Origin: Bacillota bacterium
GTDB taxonomy: Bacteria > Bacillota > Bacilli > Alicyclobacillales > SLC66
Assembly: GCA_021821185.1 (NCBI GenBank)
Contig: JAKACU010000021.1
Coordinates: forward strand, 1-24,421
Direction: 5' to 3'
Length of the DNA: 24,421 bases
A program made the position numbers and the translations under genes. Shown here in pieces: positions 15,695-23,121 of this stretch; the first letter of the stretch is position 1; each line of letters starts with the position of its first letter. The notes under the pieces were generated by a model. It saw only the letters and a list, made by a program, of their open reading frames with translations. It ran no database searches and was not told where the DNA came from.

Positions 15695-16957
15695 ATGACA
15701 AGCGGTGAACAGTCCGCAGAGAATCTCAATGTCTTAACCAGCACGCAAGCAGTAGTAAAAGAAGCGCTATCGAGGCTTGGTTACGGAAAAGAAATGTTTG
15801 ATTTACTTAAACAGCCGTTACGCTTCTTAACGGTGCGTATTCCTGTACACATGGATGACGGAAGTGTAAATGTTTTCACTGGATACAGAGCGCAACATAA
15901 TGATGCCATTGGACCGACAAAAGGTGGTATTCGATTTCACCCGGACGTTACGGAAGATGAAGTCAAAGCATTGTCCATATGGATGAGTATCAAGTGTGGG
16001 ATCGCGAATTTGCCGTATGGTGGCGGTAAGGGCGGTGTCGTTTGTGATCCACGCGAAATGTCCTTTAAGGAGCAAGAACAAGTGGCTCGTGGTTATGTCC
16101 GCGCCATCAGTCAGATCGTCGGACCGACGAAAGATATTCCAGCACCGGATGTCATGACTAACTCACAGGTCATGGCATGGATGATGGACGAATATAGCCG
16201 AATTCGTGAATTTGACTCACCAGGATTTATTACGGGTAAACCTGTCGTTCTTGGCGGTTCACAAGGACGCGACTCATCGACCGCTCGAGGGGTTGCTATT
16301 TGTATTCGTGAAGCGGCAAAGGTACAAAACATCGATCTCACAGGTTGCCGTGTGGTTGTACAAGGGTTTGGCAATGCAGGCAGTTACCTTGCCAAGTTCA
16401 TGCATGATTCGGGTGCTAAAGTAATTGGTATCTCTGATGCTTATGGCGCGTTGCATGATGAGAATGGACTGGATATCGATTCGTTACTTGAAAGACGCGA
16501 TTCGTTTGGTACAGTAACGAAGCTGTTTAAAAATACGATTTCTAATCAAGAATTGCTTGAGTTAGACTGCGATATTCTCGTTCCCGCGGCCATTGAGAAT
16601 CAAATTACACAAAAAAATGCAGATCGCATCCGGGCAAAGATTGTGGTAGAAGCCGCTAATGGGCCAACGACACCTGATGCGACGAAAATTCTCACGGATA
16701 AAGGAATTTTGTTGGTGCCCGATGTTCTTGGCAATGCTGGTGGGGTGATTGTATCTTACTTCGAATGGGTGCAAAACAATCAAGGATTTTATTGGACGGA
16801 GCAAGAAGTTATGCAGCGTCTTGAAGACGTTATGATGCATTCGTTCGAAACGGTCTATCATACCGCACAAGCGCGTACGATTGATATGCGTCTTGCCGCT
16901 TATATGGTTGGTTTACGTAGAATGGCAGAGGCAATTGAATTACGTGGTTGGGTATGA
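15695..16957 (+). CDS. gudB: NAD-type glutamate dehydrogenase
   Basis: Catabolic enzyme oxidising glutamate to 2-oxoglutarate and ammonia in the cytosol; 420 residues, hexameric family. ATG 15695 follows GAAGGTGG. N-terminal dimerisation/substrate domain contains PTKGGIRFHP (73-84) and YGGGKGG with Lys112; PAPDV and NSQVMAWMMDEYS follow; the Rossmann domain has GFGNAGS for the dinucleotide; the C-terminus ends RLAAYMVGLRRMAEAIELRGW. Sequence runs extremely close to B. subtilis GudB/RocG in most segments. The region around VKALSIWM shows no duplication of the kind that makes B. subtilis gudB cryptic, so it should be active. Cofactor NAD rather than NADP is inferred from the subgroup. RocG is the alternative name. 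Confidence 0.96.
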   Translation: MTSGEQSAENLNVLTSTQAVVKEALSRLGYGKEMFDLLKQPLRFLTVRIPVHMDDGSVNVFTGYRAQHNDAIGPTKGGIRFHPDVTEDEVKALSIWMSIKCGIANLPYGGGKGGVVCDPREMSFKEQEQVARGYVRAISQIVGPTKDIPAPDVMTNSQVMAWMMDEYSRIREFDSPGFITGKPVVLGGSQGRDSSTARGVAICIREAAKVQNIDLTGCRVVVQGFGNAGSYLAKFMHDSGAKVIGISDAYGALHDENGLDIDSLLERRDSFGTVTKLFKNTISNQELLELDCDILVPAAIENQITQKNADRIRAKIVVEAANGPTTPDATKILTDKGILLVPDVLGNAGGVIVSYFEWVQNNQGFYWTEQEVMQRLEDVMMHSFETVYHTAQARTIDMRLAAYMVGLRRMAEAIELRGWV

Positions 16958-17014
16958 CTCACAACCCGTATGGCATATACTGGGTATGATTGCAGCCAGT
17001 AGGAGGGTATTGTG

Positions 17015-17221
17015 ATGCAATTGGAATCCATGATGTTACAAGAGATAAAAAATGATATTGGCACACCAAGCGGTCGCGTCAAGATTCATATTCGCTGTCG
17101 CAATTGTGGCGAAGTGTTTATCTTGCGGGGTGTCAAAGACAGCAGAGGGCATGTAGAGACAGGCTTTCGGCGATGTTTATGTGATAATGACCGAGATTTC
17201 GACATTGAACCAGTGGGTTGA
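17015..17221 (+). CDS. Small protein with paired cysteines, unknown function
   Basis: 68 residues; ATG 17015 with AGGAGGG seven bases before it (a GTG at 17012 would be closer). Not recognised. Cysteines at 28, 31, 54 and 56 form C-x2-C ... C-x-C, which suggests a small metal-binding (zinc ribbon-like) fold within two beta strands (VKIHIRCRNCGEVFILRG). The C-terminus is acidic. It lies 57 bases after gudB and shares its 3' terminator, so it may be co-transcribed. A role linked to glutamate metabolism or to the sporulation genes downstream cannot be told from sequence. Confidence 0.78.
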   Translation: MQLESMMLQEIKNDIGTPSGRVKIHIRCRNCGEVFILRGVKDSRGHVETGFRRCLCDNDRDFDIEPVG

Positions 17222-17233
17222 AAAACATGATAT

Positions 17234-17279
17234 AAGGCTTTGCACGAAATGACTTGCCATTTCGTGCAAAGCCTTTTTT
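17234..17279 (+). terminator. Strong terminator, 18-bp perfect stem
   Basis: Arms 17234-17251 and 17258-17275 are perfect inverted copies of 18 bases, starting AAGGCTTTGC, around a 6-base loop ACTTGC, followed by TTTT. It closes the gudB unit. Confidence 0.95.
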
Positions 17280-17286
17280 GTTTCTA

Positions 17287-17318
17287 TGCATAGTAAACCC
17301 TCACCTTGTCAGACACTA
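17287..17318 (+). promoter_or_regulatory. Possible sigma-G-type promoter of sleB
   Basis: TGCATA (17287-17292) fits the sigma-G -35 consensus and GACACTA (17312-17318) partly fits the CATNNTA-like -10 box. The 19-base spacing is a base or two long. In B. subtilis the sleB operon is read by forespore sigma-G, which is why this site was sought. Confidence 0.25.
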
Positions 17319-17366
17319 ACGATCGTATAAACAAGAGTTATTACGTGCGATCGGAGGGACGATTTT

Positions 17367-18152
17367 GTGAGACGCGAAAAATTTCTCCTCGTTGCTTCAG
17401 CTTTCATGCTCAGCACGGTATCGTTTTTGGCTGTAGTGCCGATTCACCCTGCCAAAGCAGCACTTACCAGCACTTTGGCTGAAGGCATGTCCGGCGCAAA
17501 CGTGCATGAGTTGCAGGGCCGTTTAAAGTTGCTTGGTTACTACCATGGACCAGTAAGTGGGGCATACTCTTGGCAGACGTATTGGGCGGTGCGTGATTTT
17601 CAATATGCGTTTGGACTTCCTGTGGATGGTGTCGCGGGCTCATTAACGAATACAGCCTTAATGAAAGCTACGCCTCGTTACGCCCCCGCAGTGCAAAATC
17701 AACCTGTATCTGTTGCGCGAGCCGTTTCGACAAGCACGAGCCCCGTGCCTAACCCTGTCAATGCGAAAGTTGCGATACCGCCGTCCAATAACGGCATTTC
17801 CCAAAATGACATTAATTTGATGGCACATGTCGTATACGGAGAGGCAAGAGGGCAGCCGTTTATCGGCCAGATCGCGGTGGCGGCCGTAATTATCAACCGA
17901 TACCACAGTAGCTTATTTCCGCATTCGATCCCAGGTATCATCTACCAAAACGGTGCCTTTACATCGATTTCTAACGGCCAAGCTTGGCTTGGTTTACACC
18001 AACAGAATGTGCAAGCCGTCATGGATGCGATTCACGGATTTGATCCTACACACGGCGCACTGTACTACTGGAATCCTGCAACAGCAACATCGCAGTGGGT
18101 GTGGTCTCAACCTGTTATGCTACAAATCGGTAACCATGTTTTTGCCAAATAG
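17367..18152 (+). CDS. sleB: Spore cortex-lytic enzyme SleB
   Basis: Lytic transglycosylase that degrades the muramic-lactam-containing cortex peptidoglycan during spore germination. 261 residues; GTG 17367 with GGAGGGAC upstream. Signal peptide 1-31 with cleavage after AKA; PG_binding_1 repeat at about 38-99 (GANVHELQGRLKLLGYYHG); low-complexity Ser/Pro/Val linker 105-140; Hydrolase_2 catalytic domain from about 148 to the end with Glu159 in VVYGEARGQP as the expected catalytic acid, and AAVIINRY and the terminal WSQPV-IGNHVFAK. Length and order match SleB, and the next gene is ypeB, as in bacilli, so SleB is preferred to the soluble CwlJ. Confidence 0.96.
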   Translation: MRREKFLLVASAFMLSTVSFLAVVPIHPAKAALTSTLAEGMSGANVHELQGRLKLLGYYHGPVSGAYSWQTYWAVRDFQYAFGLPVDGVAGSLTNTALMKATPRYAPAVQNQPVSVARAVSTSTSPVPNPVNAKVAIPPSNNGISQNDINLMAHVVYGEARGQPFIGQIAVAAVIINRYHSSLFPHSIPGIIYQNGAFTSISNGQAWLGLHQQNVQAVMDAIHGFDPTHGALYYWNPATATSQWVWSQPVMLQIGNHVFAK

Positions 18153-18164
18153 AGGTGATGATTC

Positions 18165-19475
18165 GTGAAGCACTCGTCTGGGTGGATTATTCCTGCGTTA
18201 GCGTTAGGCACTTTTTCTTTGTTGCTCTATGGGTATAATGAGCACCAAATTCGCTCGGCTGCCGTAGCCAATCTTCAATTGCAAAATGCGACTGCCGTTC
18301 ACAACATGGCCTATGACATCGATGAGATGCAAGATGCGCTGGCAAAAGTATTACTGACCACGCAACCACAGATGGTCATGACACAACTGCAAAATGCTGC
18401 TCGATATGCGGCAAGAGCTGATGTCGATACCTTGCATATGTTGGGTGATGCAAGGCAAACGACAGACCTTCAGGCTTTCCTCAATCGCATGATAGCCAAA
18501 ACAGATGCGATGACTGCAGCGAAGCTACCAGGGGTACTTTCATCAAGTGATCTAAAAGAGATTCGTTCACTAGCAAGGGCAGCTACGGCACTTGAACATC
18601 ATGTGCGGCAGACTCAGGCTTCTTTGCTATCAGACCCGATGTCCGCTACCTTCCACGGTCAAGCAAGCCCTTTGCCTAAGACAGCTTTTGTCAATCTAAG
18701 TGCATCTTCGGCATCGCTTTCACCGATTTTACGCGGTGAATCGATGAGCGCAAAATCCTATCCGACCAATAGCACGTTATCTGGTAGCACGATTTCAGCC
18801 AAGAAAGCTGTAAACACGGCACGCCAGTATTTTCATATACCATCATCTGTGGCAGCACAAGTAAGTCGATTTGGTCCTGCTTATGATGACCATGGTTATA
18901 TGATCTCATTTGGGACAACGAACAACGCCTATGACTCTATGGTGGTTGGGGTATCCCTACATGCTGGTAAAGTACTTTGGATGCACCAACGAAATGCTTC
19001 AGGCACGGCAGCAATAACTCCCTCAAAAGCGTTGCACGAAGCCATCGTATTTTTACGGCAACATGGTCTATCGGACCTCGCACTTGATCAATCAGATCAT
19101 TATGGGGTGGTTAGTGTGTACAGCTTCGTTCCTGTTGTTCAAGGTGTACATGACATGACGCGAAAGGTCCTCGTACAAGTTGACCGGGCAAATGCGCAAA
19201 TCGTTGGGTTTGATGCGAGCCCCTATTACTTACAATCTGGTGCTTATGCAAGGAAAAAAGCTTTATTAGCAAAAGCGACGGTGCTTGCAGGGTTTCGCCC
19301 CGCTTTCAAAGTTGAGTCCGTTTCCCTAGCTTGGAAAACACTAGGTACGCCCGCAGCTAGATCCTTATGTTACGAAGTGCTTGGTCGCACGTCCACAAAC
19401 ACCTTTCTAGTCACTGTCGATGCAACTACGGGCAGGCAAGTAACAATGGATCAATTGTCTAAAGACGAAATGTAG
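18165..19475 (+). CDS. ypeB: Germination protein YpeB
   Basis: Membrane-anchored partner needed for SleB localisation and stability in the spore. 436 residues; GTG 18165 with GAGGTGAT before it, 12 bases after sleB. One transmembrane helix at about 6-24, then an Ala/Gln/Leu-rich helical region up to about 150 with YpeB-type character, followed by a Ser-rich stretch (about 175-205) and three PepSY-like beta repeats from about 205 to the end (VNTARQYF, ALHEAIVFLRQHGL, VTVDATTGRQ). The divergence of the N-terminal half is normal for this family. The adjacency to sleB supports the assignment. Confidence 0.93.
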   Translation: MKHSSGWIIPALALGTFSLLLYGYNEHQIRSAAVANLQLQNATAVHNMAYDIDEMQDALAKVLLTTQPQMVMTQLQNAARYAARADVDTLHMLGDARQTTDLQAFLNRMIAKTDAMTAAKLPGVLSSSDLKEIRSLARAATALEHHVRQTQASLLSDPMSATFHGQASPLPKTAFVNLSASSASLSPILRGESMSAKSYPTNSTLSGSTISAKKAVNTARQYFHIPSSVAAQVSRFGPAYDDHGYMISFGTTNNAYDSMVVGVSLHAGKVLWMHQRNASGTAAITPSKALHEAIVFLRQHGLSDLALDQSDHYGVVSVYSFVPVVQGVHDMTRKVLVQVDRANAQIVGFDASPYYLQSGAYARKKALLAKATVLAGFRPAFKVESVSLAWKTLGTPAARSLCYEVLGRTSTNTFLVTVDATTGRQVTMDQLSKDEM

Positions 19476-19529
19476 TCGAATTGCCCATTCCACCGGAGGG
19501 TGTACCTTTCGCCAAAGTCAATTCCACGG

Positions 19530-19535
19530 TATAAT
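19530..19535 (+). promoter_or_regulatory. Perfect -10 box before the PilZ gene
   Basis: TATAAT lies 22 bases before the ATG. The matching -35 region (TTTCGC, 17 bases upstream) is poor. This is the only promoter-like element found before the motI-cmk-plsC-rpsA run. Confidence 0.4.
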
Positions 19536-19557
19536 ACGGTAGGGCAGAGGTGAAATT

Positions 19558-20229
19558 ATGTCGTTACCGGTGGTTGGGCAAACGGTACAAATTCAAAAAC
19601 AAGTCGATGGTGTTCAAGGTCATGCACGCATTCTTGACTTAAAATCAGAAGGCATTTACATAGACGTTCCTCTTATCGTTGGCCAAGGCAAATGGATGGA
19701 TTTTTCCAACTCTGAAATCATTCATATAAGTTATGTTTTAGCCGATGGAGCCGTCTATCATTTTGAATCAACGATGCTTATGCGCACAAAACTTGATCAA
19801 TTAGCAGCCATACTGCTTCGTCGCCCGGAGCCGTCGCAAATCATACGACTGCAAAGGCGCTCTTTTGTGCGTGTCGAAGTATCGTTGCAACTATCCATAC
19901 TTCGAATTCGACGTGATGATGCAGCTCCTCTTAGTACGGGATACGGTATGACTTATGATCTTAGCGGTGGGGGCCTATCCTTTAGGCCATTGAAAGATAT
20001 GGAAATTGCTCACGGCGATCAGATTACGGTCAAGTTTGGGTTACCCAATGATCAAGCAAAGGACCTGCCAATCAGTGCCAAAGGTCACGTTGTTCGTTTG
20101 GCTCATGATGAATATAATCGTTCTTTATACTGTATAAACTTCGAACAGTTATCCAGTTCTGATCAGCAACGAATTATTCAGTATGTTTTTCGACGACAAA
20201 TTGAACTGCGCAGCAAGGGCCTTTTTTAG
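19558..20229 (+). CDS. motI: PilZ-domain c-di-GMP receptor, YpfA/MotI-like
   Basis: 223 residues; ATG 19558 with GCAGAGGTGA upstream. N-terminal YcgR-like barrel domain (1-95, VGQTVQIQKQ ... IYIDVPL) and C-terminal PilZ domain (98-215). The c-di-GMP-binding motif R100-R101-S-F-V-R105 and the second motif D134-L-S136-G-G-G139 are both intact. In B. subtilis YpfA (MotI/DgrA) binds c-di-GMP and disengages the MotA stator, slowing the flagellum. Its position upstream of cmk is conserved with Bacillus. No motility gene is in the window, so the target is inferred from the family. Confidence 0.9.
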   Translation: MSLPVVGQTVQIQKQVDGVQGHARILDLKSEGIYIDVPLIVGQGKWMDFSNSEIIHISYVLADGAVYHFESTMLMRTKLDQLAAILLRRPEPSQIIRLQRRSFVRVEVSLQLSILRIRRDDAAPLSTGYGMTYDLSGGGLSFRPLKDMEIAHGDQITVKFGLPNDQAKDLPISAKGHVVRLAHDEYNRSLYCINFEQLSSSDQQRIIQYVFRRQIELRSKGLF

Positions 20230-20272
20230 TTTGCTTTTAGGATTAAGTTCTACGTAGGGAGCGCGCTATGGG

Positions 20273-20965
20273 ATGGGATTTCAAGTCGCAATCGATGGTC
20301 CGGCAGGTGCTGGAAAAAGCTCAGTGGCGCGAGGTGTAGCGCAAGTATTGCAAATTTCATATCTTGATACTGGCGCCATGTACCGAAGTGTGACGTACTT
20401 AGCCTTGTTGCAGGGTGTACAAGAAAACGACATATACCAACTGAAAGAGCTTCTTCATCAGATGGTGACAAAACTCAATTATCAAGTGGTGCAAGGTGAA
20501 CAACATCTTTTATTCGGTGATTTGGACTTGACCGATGTGATACGGTTACCGGAAGTTACGCGGCATGTTTCCATGATGGCTGCCAATTCGTTAGTTCGTC
20601 AATACCTAGTACAAAAACAACAAGAATTAGCTTTATCATGGCCAGGTATTGTGATGGATGGCCGGGATATAGGAACGCATGTATTACTCAATGCTGACGT
20701 AAAGTTCTTTCTTACCGCATCTCTTGAACAACGCGCCAAACGCCGTTATGAAGAGATGGTTAGCAAAGGTTTTAATCCTTCCTTGGCGGAATTGATGGGT
20801 GATATTGAACGGCGTGATCAAATGGATATAGAACGTGACCATTCACCGCTGCGACCAGCGCAAGATGCTATCATCCTAGATACTTCTTGTCTCACACAGG
20901 ACGAAGTTGTAGAGATAGTCGTGGCACTTTGTCGCCTCCGTATGACGCATGGGGAGGGTAGATAA
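20273..20965 (+). CDS. cmk: Cytidylate kinase
   Basis: Phosphorylates CMP and dCMP with ATP; 230 residues, usual length. ATG 20273 is the only start in frame (a stop lies at 20255), with GGGAG about 11 bases before it. Walker A GPAGAGKSS at about 9-17, YLDTGAMYRSVTY (34-46) for base and sugar binding, DGRDIGTHV at about 128-136 and the lid-type RRDQMDIERDHSPL near 183-196 are all typical. It lies in the Bacillus-like order with the S1 homologue downstream. Confidence 0.97.
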   Translation: MGFQVAIDGPAGAGKSSVARGVAQVLQISYLDTGAMYRSVTYLALLQGVQENDIYQLKELLHQMVTKLNYQVVQGEQHLLFGDLDLTDVIRLPEVTRHVSMMAANSLVRQYLVQKQQELALSWPGIVMDGRDIGTHVLLNADVKFFLTASLEQRAKRRYEEMVSKGFNPSLAELMGDIERRDQMDIERDHSPLRPAQDAIILDTSCLTQDEVVEIVVALCRLRMTHGEGR

Positions 20966-20971
20966 TTAACG

Positions 20972-21595
20972 ATGTTGTATAATCTCACTCAAATTGCGGT
21001 CAGACTATTTTTGCACATTGTTTTTCGGTTGCGAATCCATCATGCGAATGGCGTCCCTGCTCAAGGCGGTGTTCTTATCTGTAGCAACCATATTTCCAAT
21101 TGGGATCCGGTGATCGTCGCAGCATGTCTTACCAGACCCGTGTCGTTTATGGCAAAAGAGGAGTTATTTCGAAGCAAACTTCTAAGTCCGCTAATTCGAA
21201 AACTTCATGCATTTCCCATTCGCAGGGGTGCGGCTGATCATGCTGCTATAAAGACAGCTGTGGATATCTTAAAGAAAGGCAACATGTTGGTCATGTTTCC
21301 CGAGGGTACGCGAAAGAATAAAGGTTCTCTCGCAACGATTGAACGCGGTGTCGGTTTGTTAGCATTGCGTTCGAGTGTTATGATTGTACCCGCAAACATT
21401 CAAAGTACGTACCGCTTATTTGGCAAATTGTCCGTGACATTTGGTCAACCATTTCAACTAAGCGAAACGACAGTCGGTGGTGACACCCTAACTTCTCAAA
21501 GTCATGATCAATCAAAGCGCATGTCGATAGATGAGGCTGCTGATTATATCGCGATGCGCATGAGAGAACTGGCAAAGGAGGGGACAGGGCCTTGA
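20972..21595 (+). CDS. plsC: 1-acyl-sn-glycerol-3-phosphate acyltransferase
   Basis: Adds the second acyl chain in phosphatidic acid synthesis at the inner face of the membrane; 207 residues. ATG 20972 is preceded by GGGAGG about 13 bases away, a loose spacing. His40-x4-Asp45 (NHISNWDP) is the catalytic motif and FPEGTR with Glu111-Arg114 the phosphate-binding motif; IRRG (about 88-91) is also conserved. A weak hydrophobic N-terminus (VRLFLHIVFRL) may dip into the membrane. It sits with cmk and rpsA, as in many Firmicutes, where this family is sometimes misnamed. Confidence 0.92.
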   Translation: MLYNLTQIAVRLFLHIVFRLRIHHANGVPAQGGVLICSNHISNWDPVIVAACLTRPVSFMAKEELFRSKLLSPLIRKLHAFPIRRGAADHAAIKTAVDILKKGNMLVMFPEGTRKNKGSLATIERGVGLLALRSSVMIVPANIQSTYRLFGKLSVTFGQPFQLSETTVGGDTLTSQSHDQSKRMSIDEAADYIAMRMRELAKEGTGP

Positions 21596-21906
21596 CCGAA
21601 ATCGTACGAGACGTTTTACTTGGGCTTATTGTGCTCGGCGGAGTCTGGCTATATGGTATTTTACTTCGGGCGCGTTTTGAAGCCATAGGTGTCCCAAACG
21701 CAAAACGTGTCGCTAACCGATTTCGATATTTTACTACCTGGCTCATCACCGCTGCTTTTGTCATCGGTACCTTGTATCGAATACATGGGATCAGCTTTCA
21801 AGTTGCCATCATGATCTACATACCGATTGGGGTGGGCTTTCTTCTTTTATTGAGATGGCTTCAACCTTATCTGCAATTTCACAAGGAGGATTTTAAAGAT
21901 GAGTGA
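21592..21906 (+). CDS. Small membrane protein of unknown function
   Basis: 104 residues, TTG 21592 overlapping the plsC stop (TTGA) with AAGGAGGGG upstream; its own stop overlaps the rpsA start by 8 bases, so it is translationally embedded between the two. Three hydrophobic helices at about 6-25, 46-62 and 70-88, with a basic loop (RARFEAIGVPNAKRVANRFR) after the first. No known motif seen. It may be a regulator or partner of lipid synthesis or of ribosomes; nothing more can be said. Confidence 0.82.
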   Translation: MTEIVRDVLLGLIVLGGVWLYGILLRARFEAIGVPNAKRVANRFRYFTTWLITAAFVIGTLYRIHGISFQVAIMIYIPIGVGFLLLLRWLQPYLQFHKEDFKDE

Positions 21907-23059
21907 ACAAGAACAGCAACAAACAAGTGCACAGGAGATTGTTGTAGGGGCAGTCGTTAAGGCAACAGCCGTCGAGGTACAGGGTGATCACGTCGTAGTT
22001 GATTTTGGTTATGGGCAACTGGGCAAAATTCTTCGTAAAGATTGGTCTGCTGTGTCCATTCCTTCATTGCAAGATGTAGTTCAAATTGGAGATGTTGTTG
22101 ATGTGCAGGTGGAGTCATTGAACGAGACACCAATTTTGTCGAGAAAATCTGCGGTCAACGACGAAACATGGAGCCGTTTGGCAAAGTTGCTTGATGACGG
22201 TACCGTGATCACCGTTACGGTGCTCGCTGTAGTTAAAGGTGGGCTAGTCGCAGATTTACAAGGTGTACGCGCCTTTATTCCAGCTTCGCTACTTGATGTC
22301 AAATTCGTTTCGGATATATCATCTTACGTGATGAAGCCATTGGACGTCGTCGTAGCGGAAGTGGAGCCAGCAGATCGTCGACTTATCTTGTCGCACAAGC
22401 GTGTCCTGGAATTGCAAGAACAAAACGCACGTCAAAGCCAAATGGATAAGTTCCATGTAGGTGAGCATGTACAGGGGACAGTCGCGCGTTTGACACCGTT
22501 TGGCGCCTTTATTGATCTAGGTGGTATCGATGGCCTGCTGCATATTTCTGAAATGTCATGGTCTCGTGTTGATCGTCCTGAAGATGTTGTGCAACCCGGG
22601 CAATCCGTGGAAGTGAAAATTTTGAAAATGGAAAAGGAGTCTGGTCGTATCTCCTTAAGCATGAAGGGAGATCGCATAAGTCCTTGGGCAGATGTTGCCG
22701 ATCAGTTTCACGTGGGTGATCTCGTGACAGGCACCGTCAAACGTTTGTCTTCATTCGGCGCTTTTGTCGAGGTGGCCAATGGCATTGAAGGCTTGGTCCA
22801 TGTATCACAAATTTCCGAAAAACGTGTTGCTCAACCATCTGATGTTCTGTCGCCGGGTCAAGAAGTTCAGGTTAAAATTCTAGAAGTTCATCCAGAAGAA
22901 GAACGCATAGCGTTGTCCATGAAGGAAGCGCGTCGGGAATCGGTGAAACGGGAAGAAAAGAAACGTGTCAACCATTTTGTTGAAAAGCAAACTACGGAAC
23001 CAGCAGCAACCACGCTTGGTGATCTCTTTGGCGACTTGCTTCGGGATAAATTCAAATAA
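21899..23059 (+). CDS. rpsA: Ribosomal protein S1 homologue (YpfD-like)
   Basis: 386 residues with four S1 OB-fold RNA-binding domains at about 16-83, 101-168, 189-257 and 274-343; the last two are the most typical (GTVARLTPFGAFIDLGGIDGL and GTVKRLSSFGAFVEV). ATG 21899 follows AAGGAGGATTTT. The Bacillus counterpart YpfD has the same four-domain size, shorter than the six-domain E. coli S1, and its role in translation is less clear. The C-terminal tail (345-386) is charged and low in complexity. It closes the motI-cmk-plsC run. Confidence 0.93.
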   Translation: MSEQEQQQTSAQEIVVGAVVKATAVEVQGDHVVVDFGYGQLGKILRKDWSAVSIPSLQDVVQIGDVVDVQVESLNETPILSRKSAVNDETWSRLAKLLDDGTVITVTVLAVVKGGLVADLQGVRAFIPASLLDVKFVSDISSYVMKPLDVVVAEVEPADRRLILSHKRVLELQEQNARQSQMDKFHVGEHVQGTVARLTPFGAFIDLGGIDGLLHISEMSWSRVDRPEDVVQPGQSVEVKILKMEKESGRISLSMKGDRISPWADVADQFHVGDLVTGTVKRLSSFGAFVEVANGIEGLVHVSQISEKRVAQPSDVLSPGQEVQVKILEVHPEEERIALSMKEARRESVKREEKKRVNHFVEKQTTEPAATTLGDLFGDLLRDKFK

Positions 23060-23062
23060 TTA

Positions 23063-23092
23063 TTGACGTGATCATGACAAATTTGCGATAAT
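23063..23092 (+). promoter_or_regulatory. Promoter of the PDZ/radical-SAM gene
   Basis: TTGACG (23063-23068) and GATAAT (23087-23092) with an 18-base spacer form a good sigma-A-type pair. The ribosome binding site GGAGGTGG follows 17 bases later. It starts 4 bases after the rpsA stop. Confidence 0.65.
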
Positions 23093-23121
23093 GTTTTGAT
23101 GTGTATCTAGGAGGTGGCATG

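Noticed and set aside
17234..17279. 18-bp perfect stem as a mobile-element or repeat end
   Set aside because: It has a short loop and T tract, sits right after a gene, and no second copy is seen in the window; a terminator explains it.
21378..21764. Reverse-strand frame of 128 codons opposite plsC
   Set aside because: Opposes two tightly overlapping genes and has low-complexity composition of an antisense shadow.
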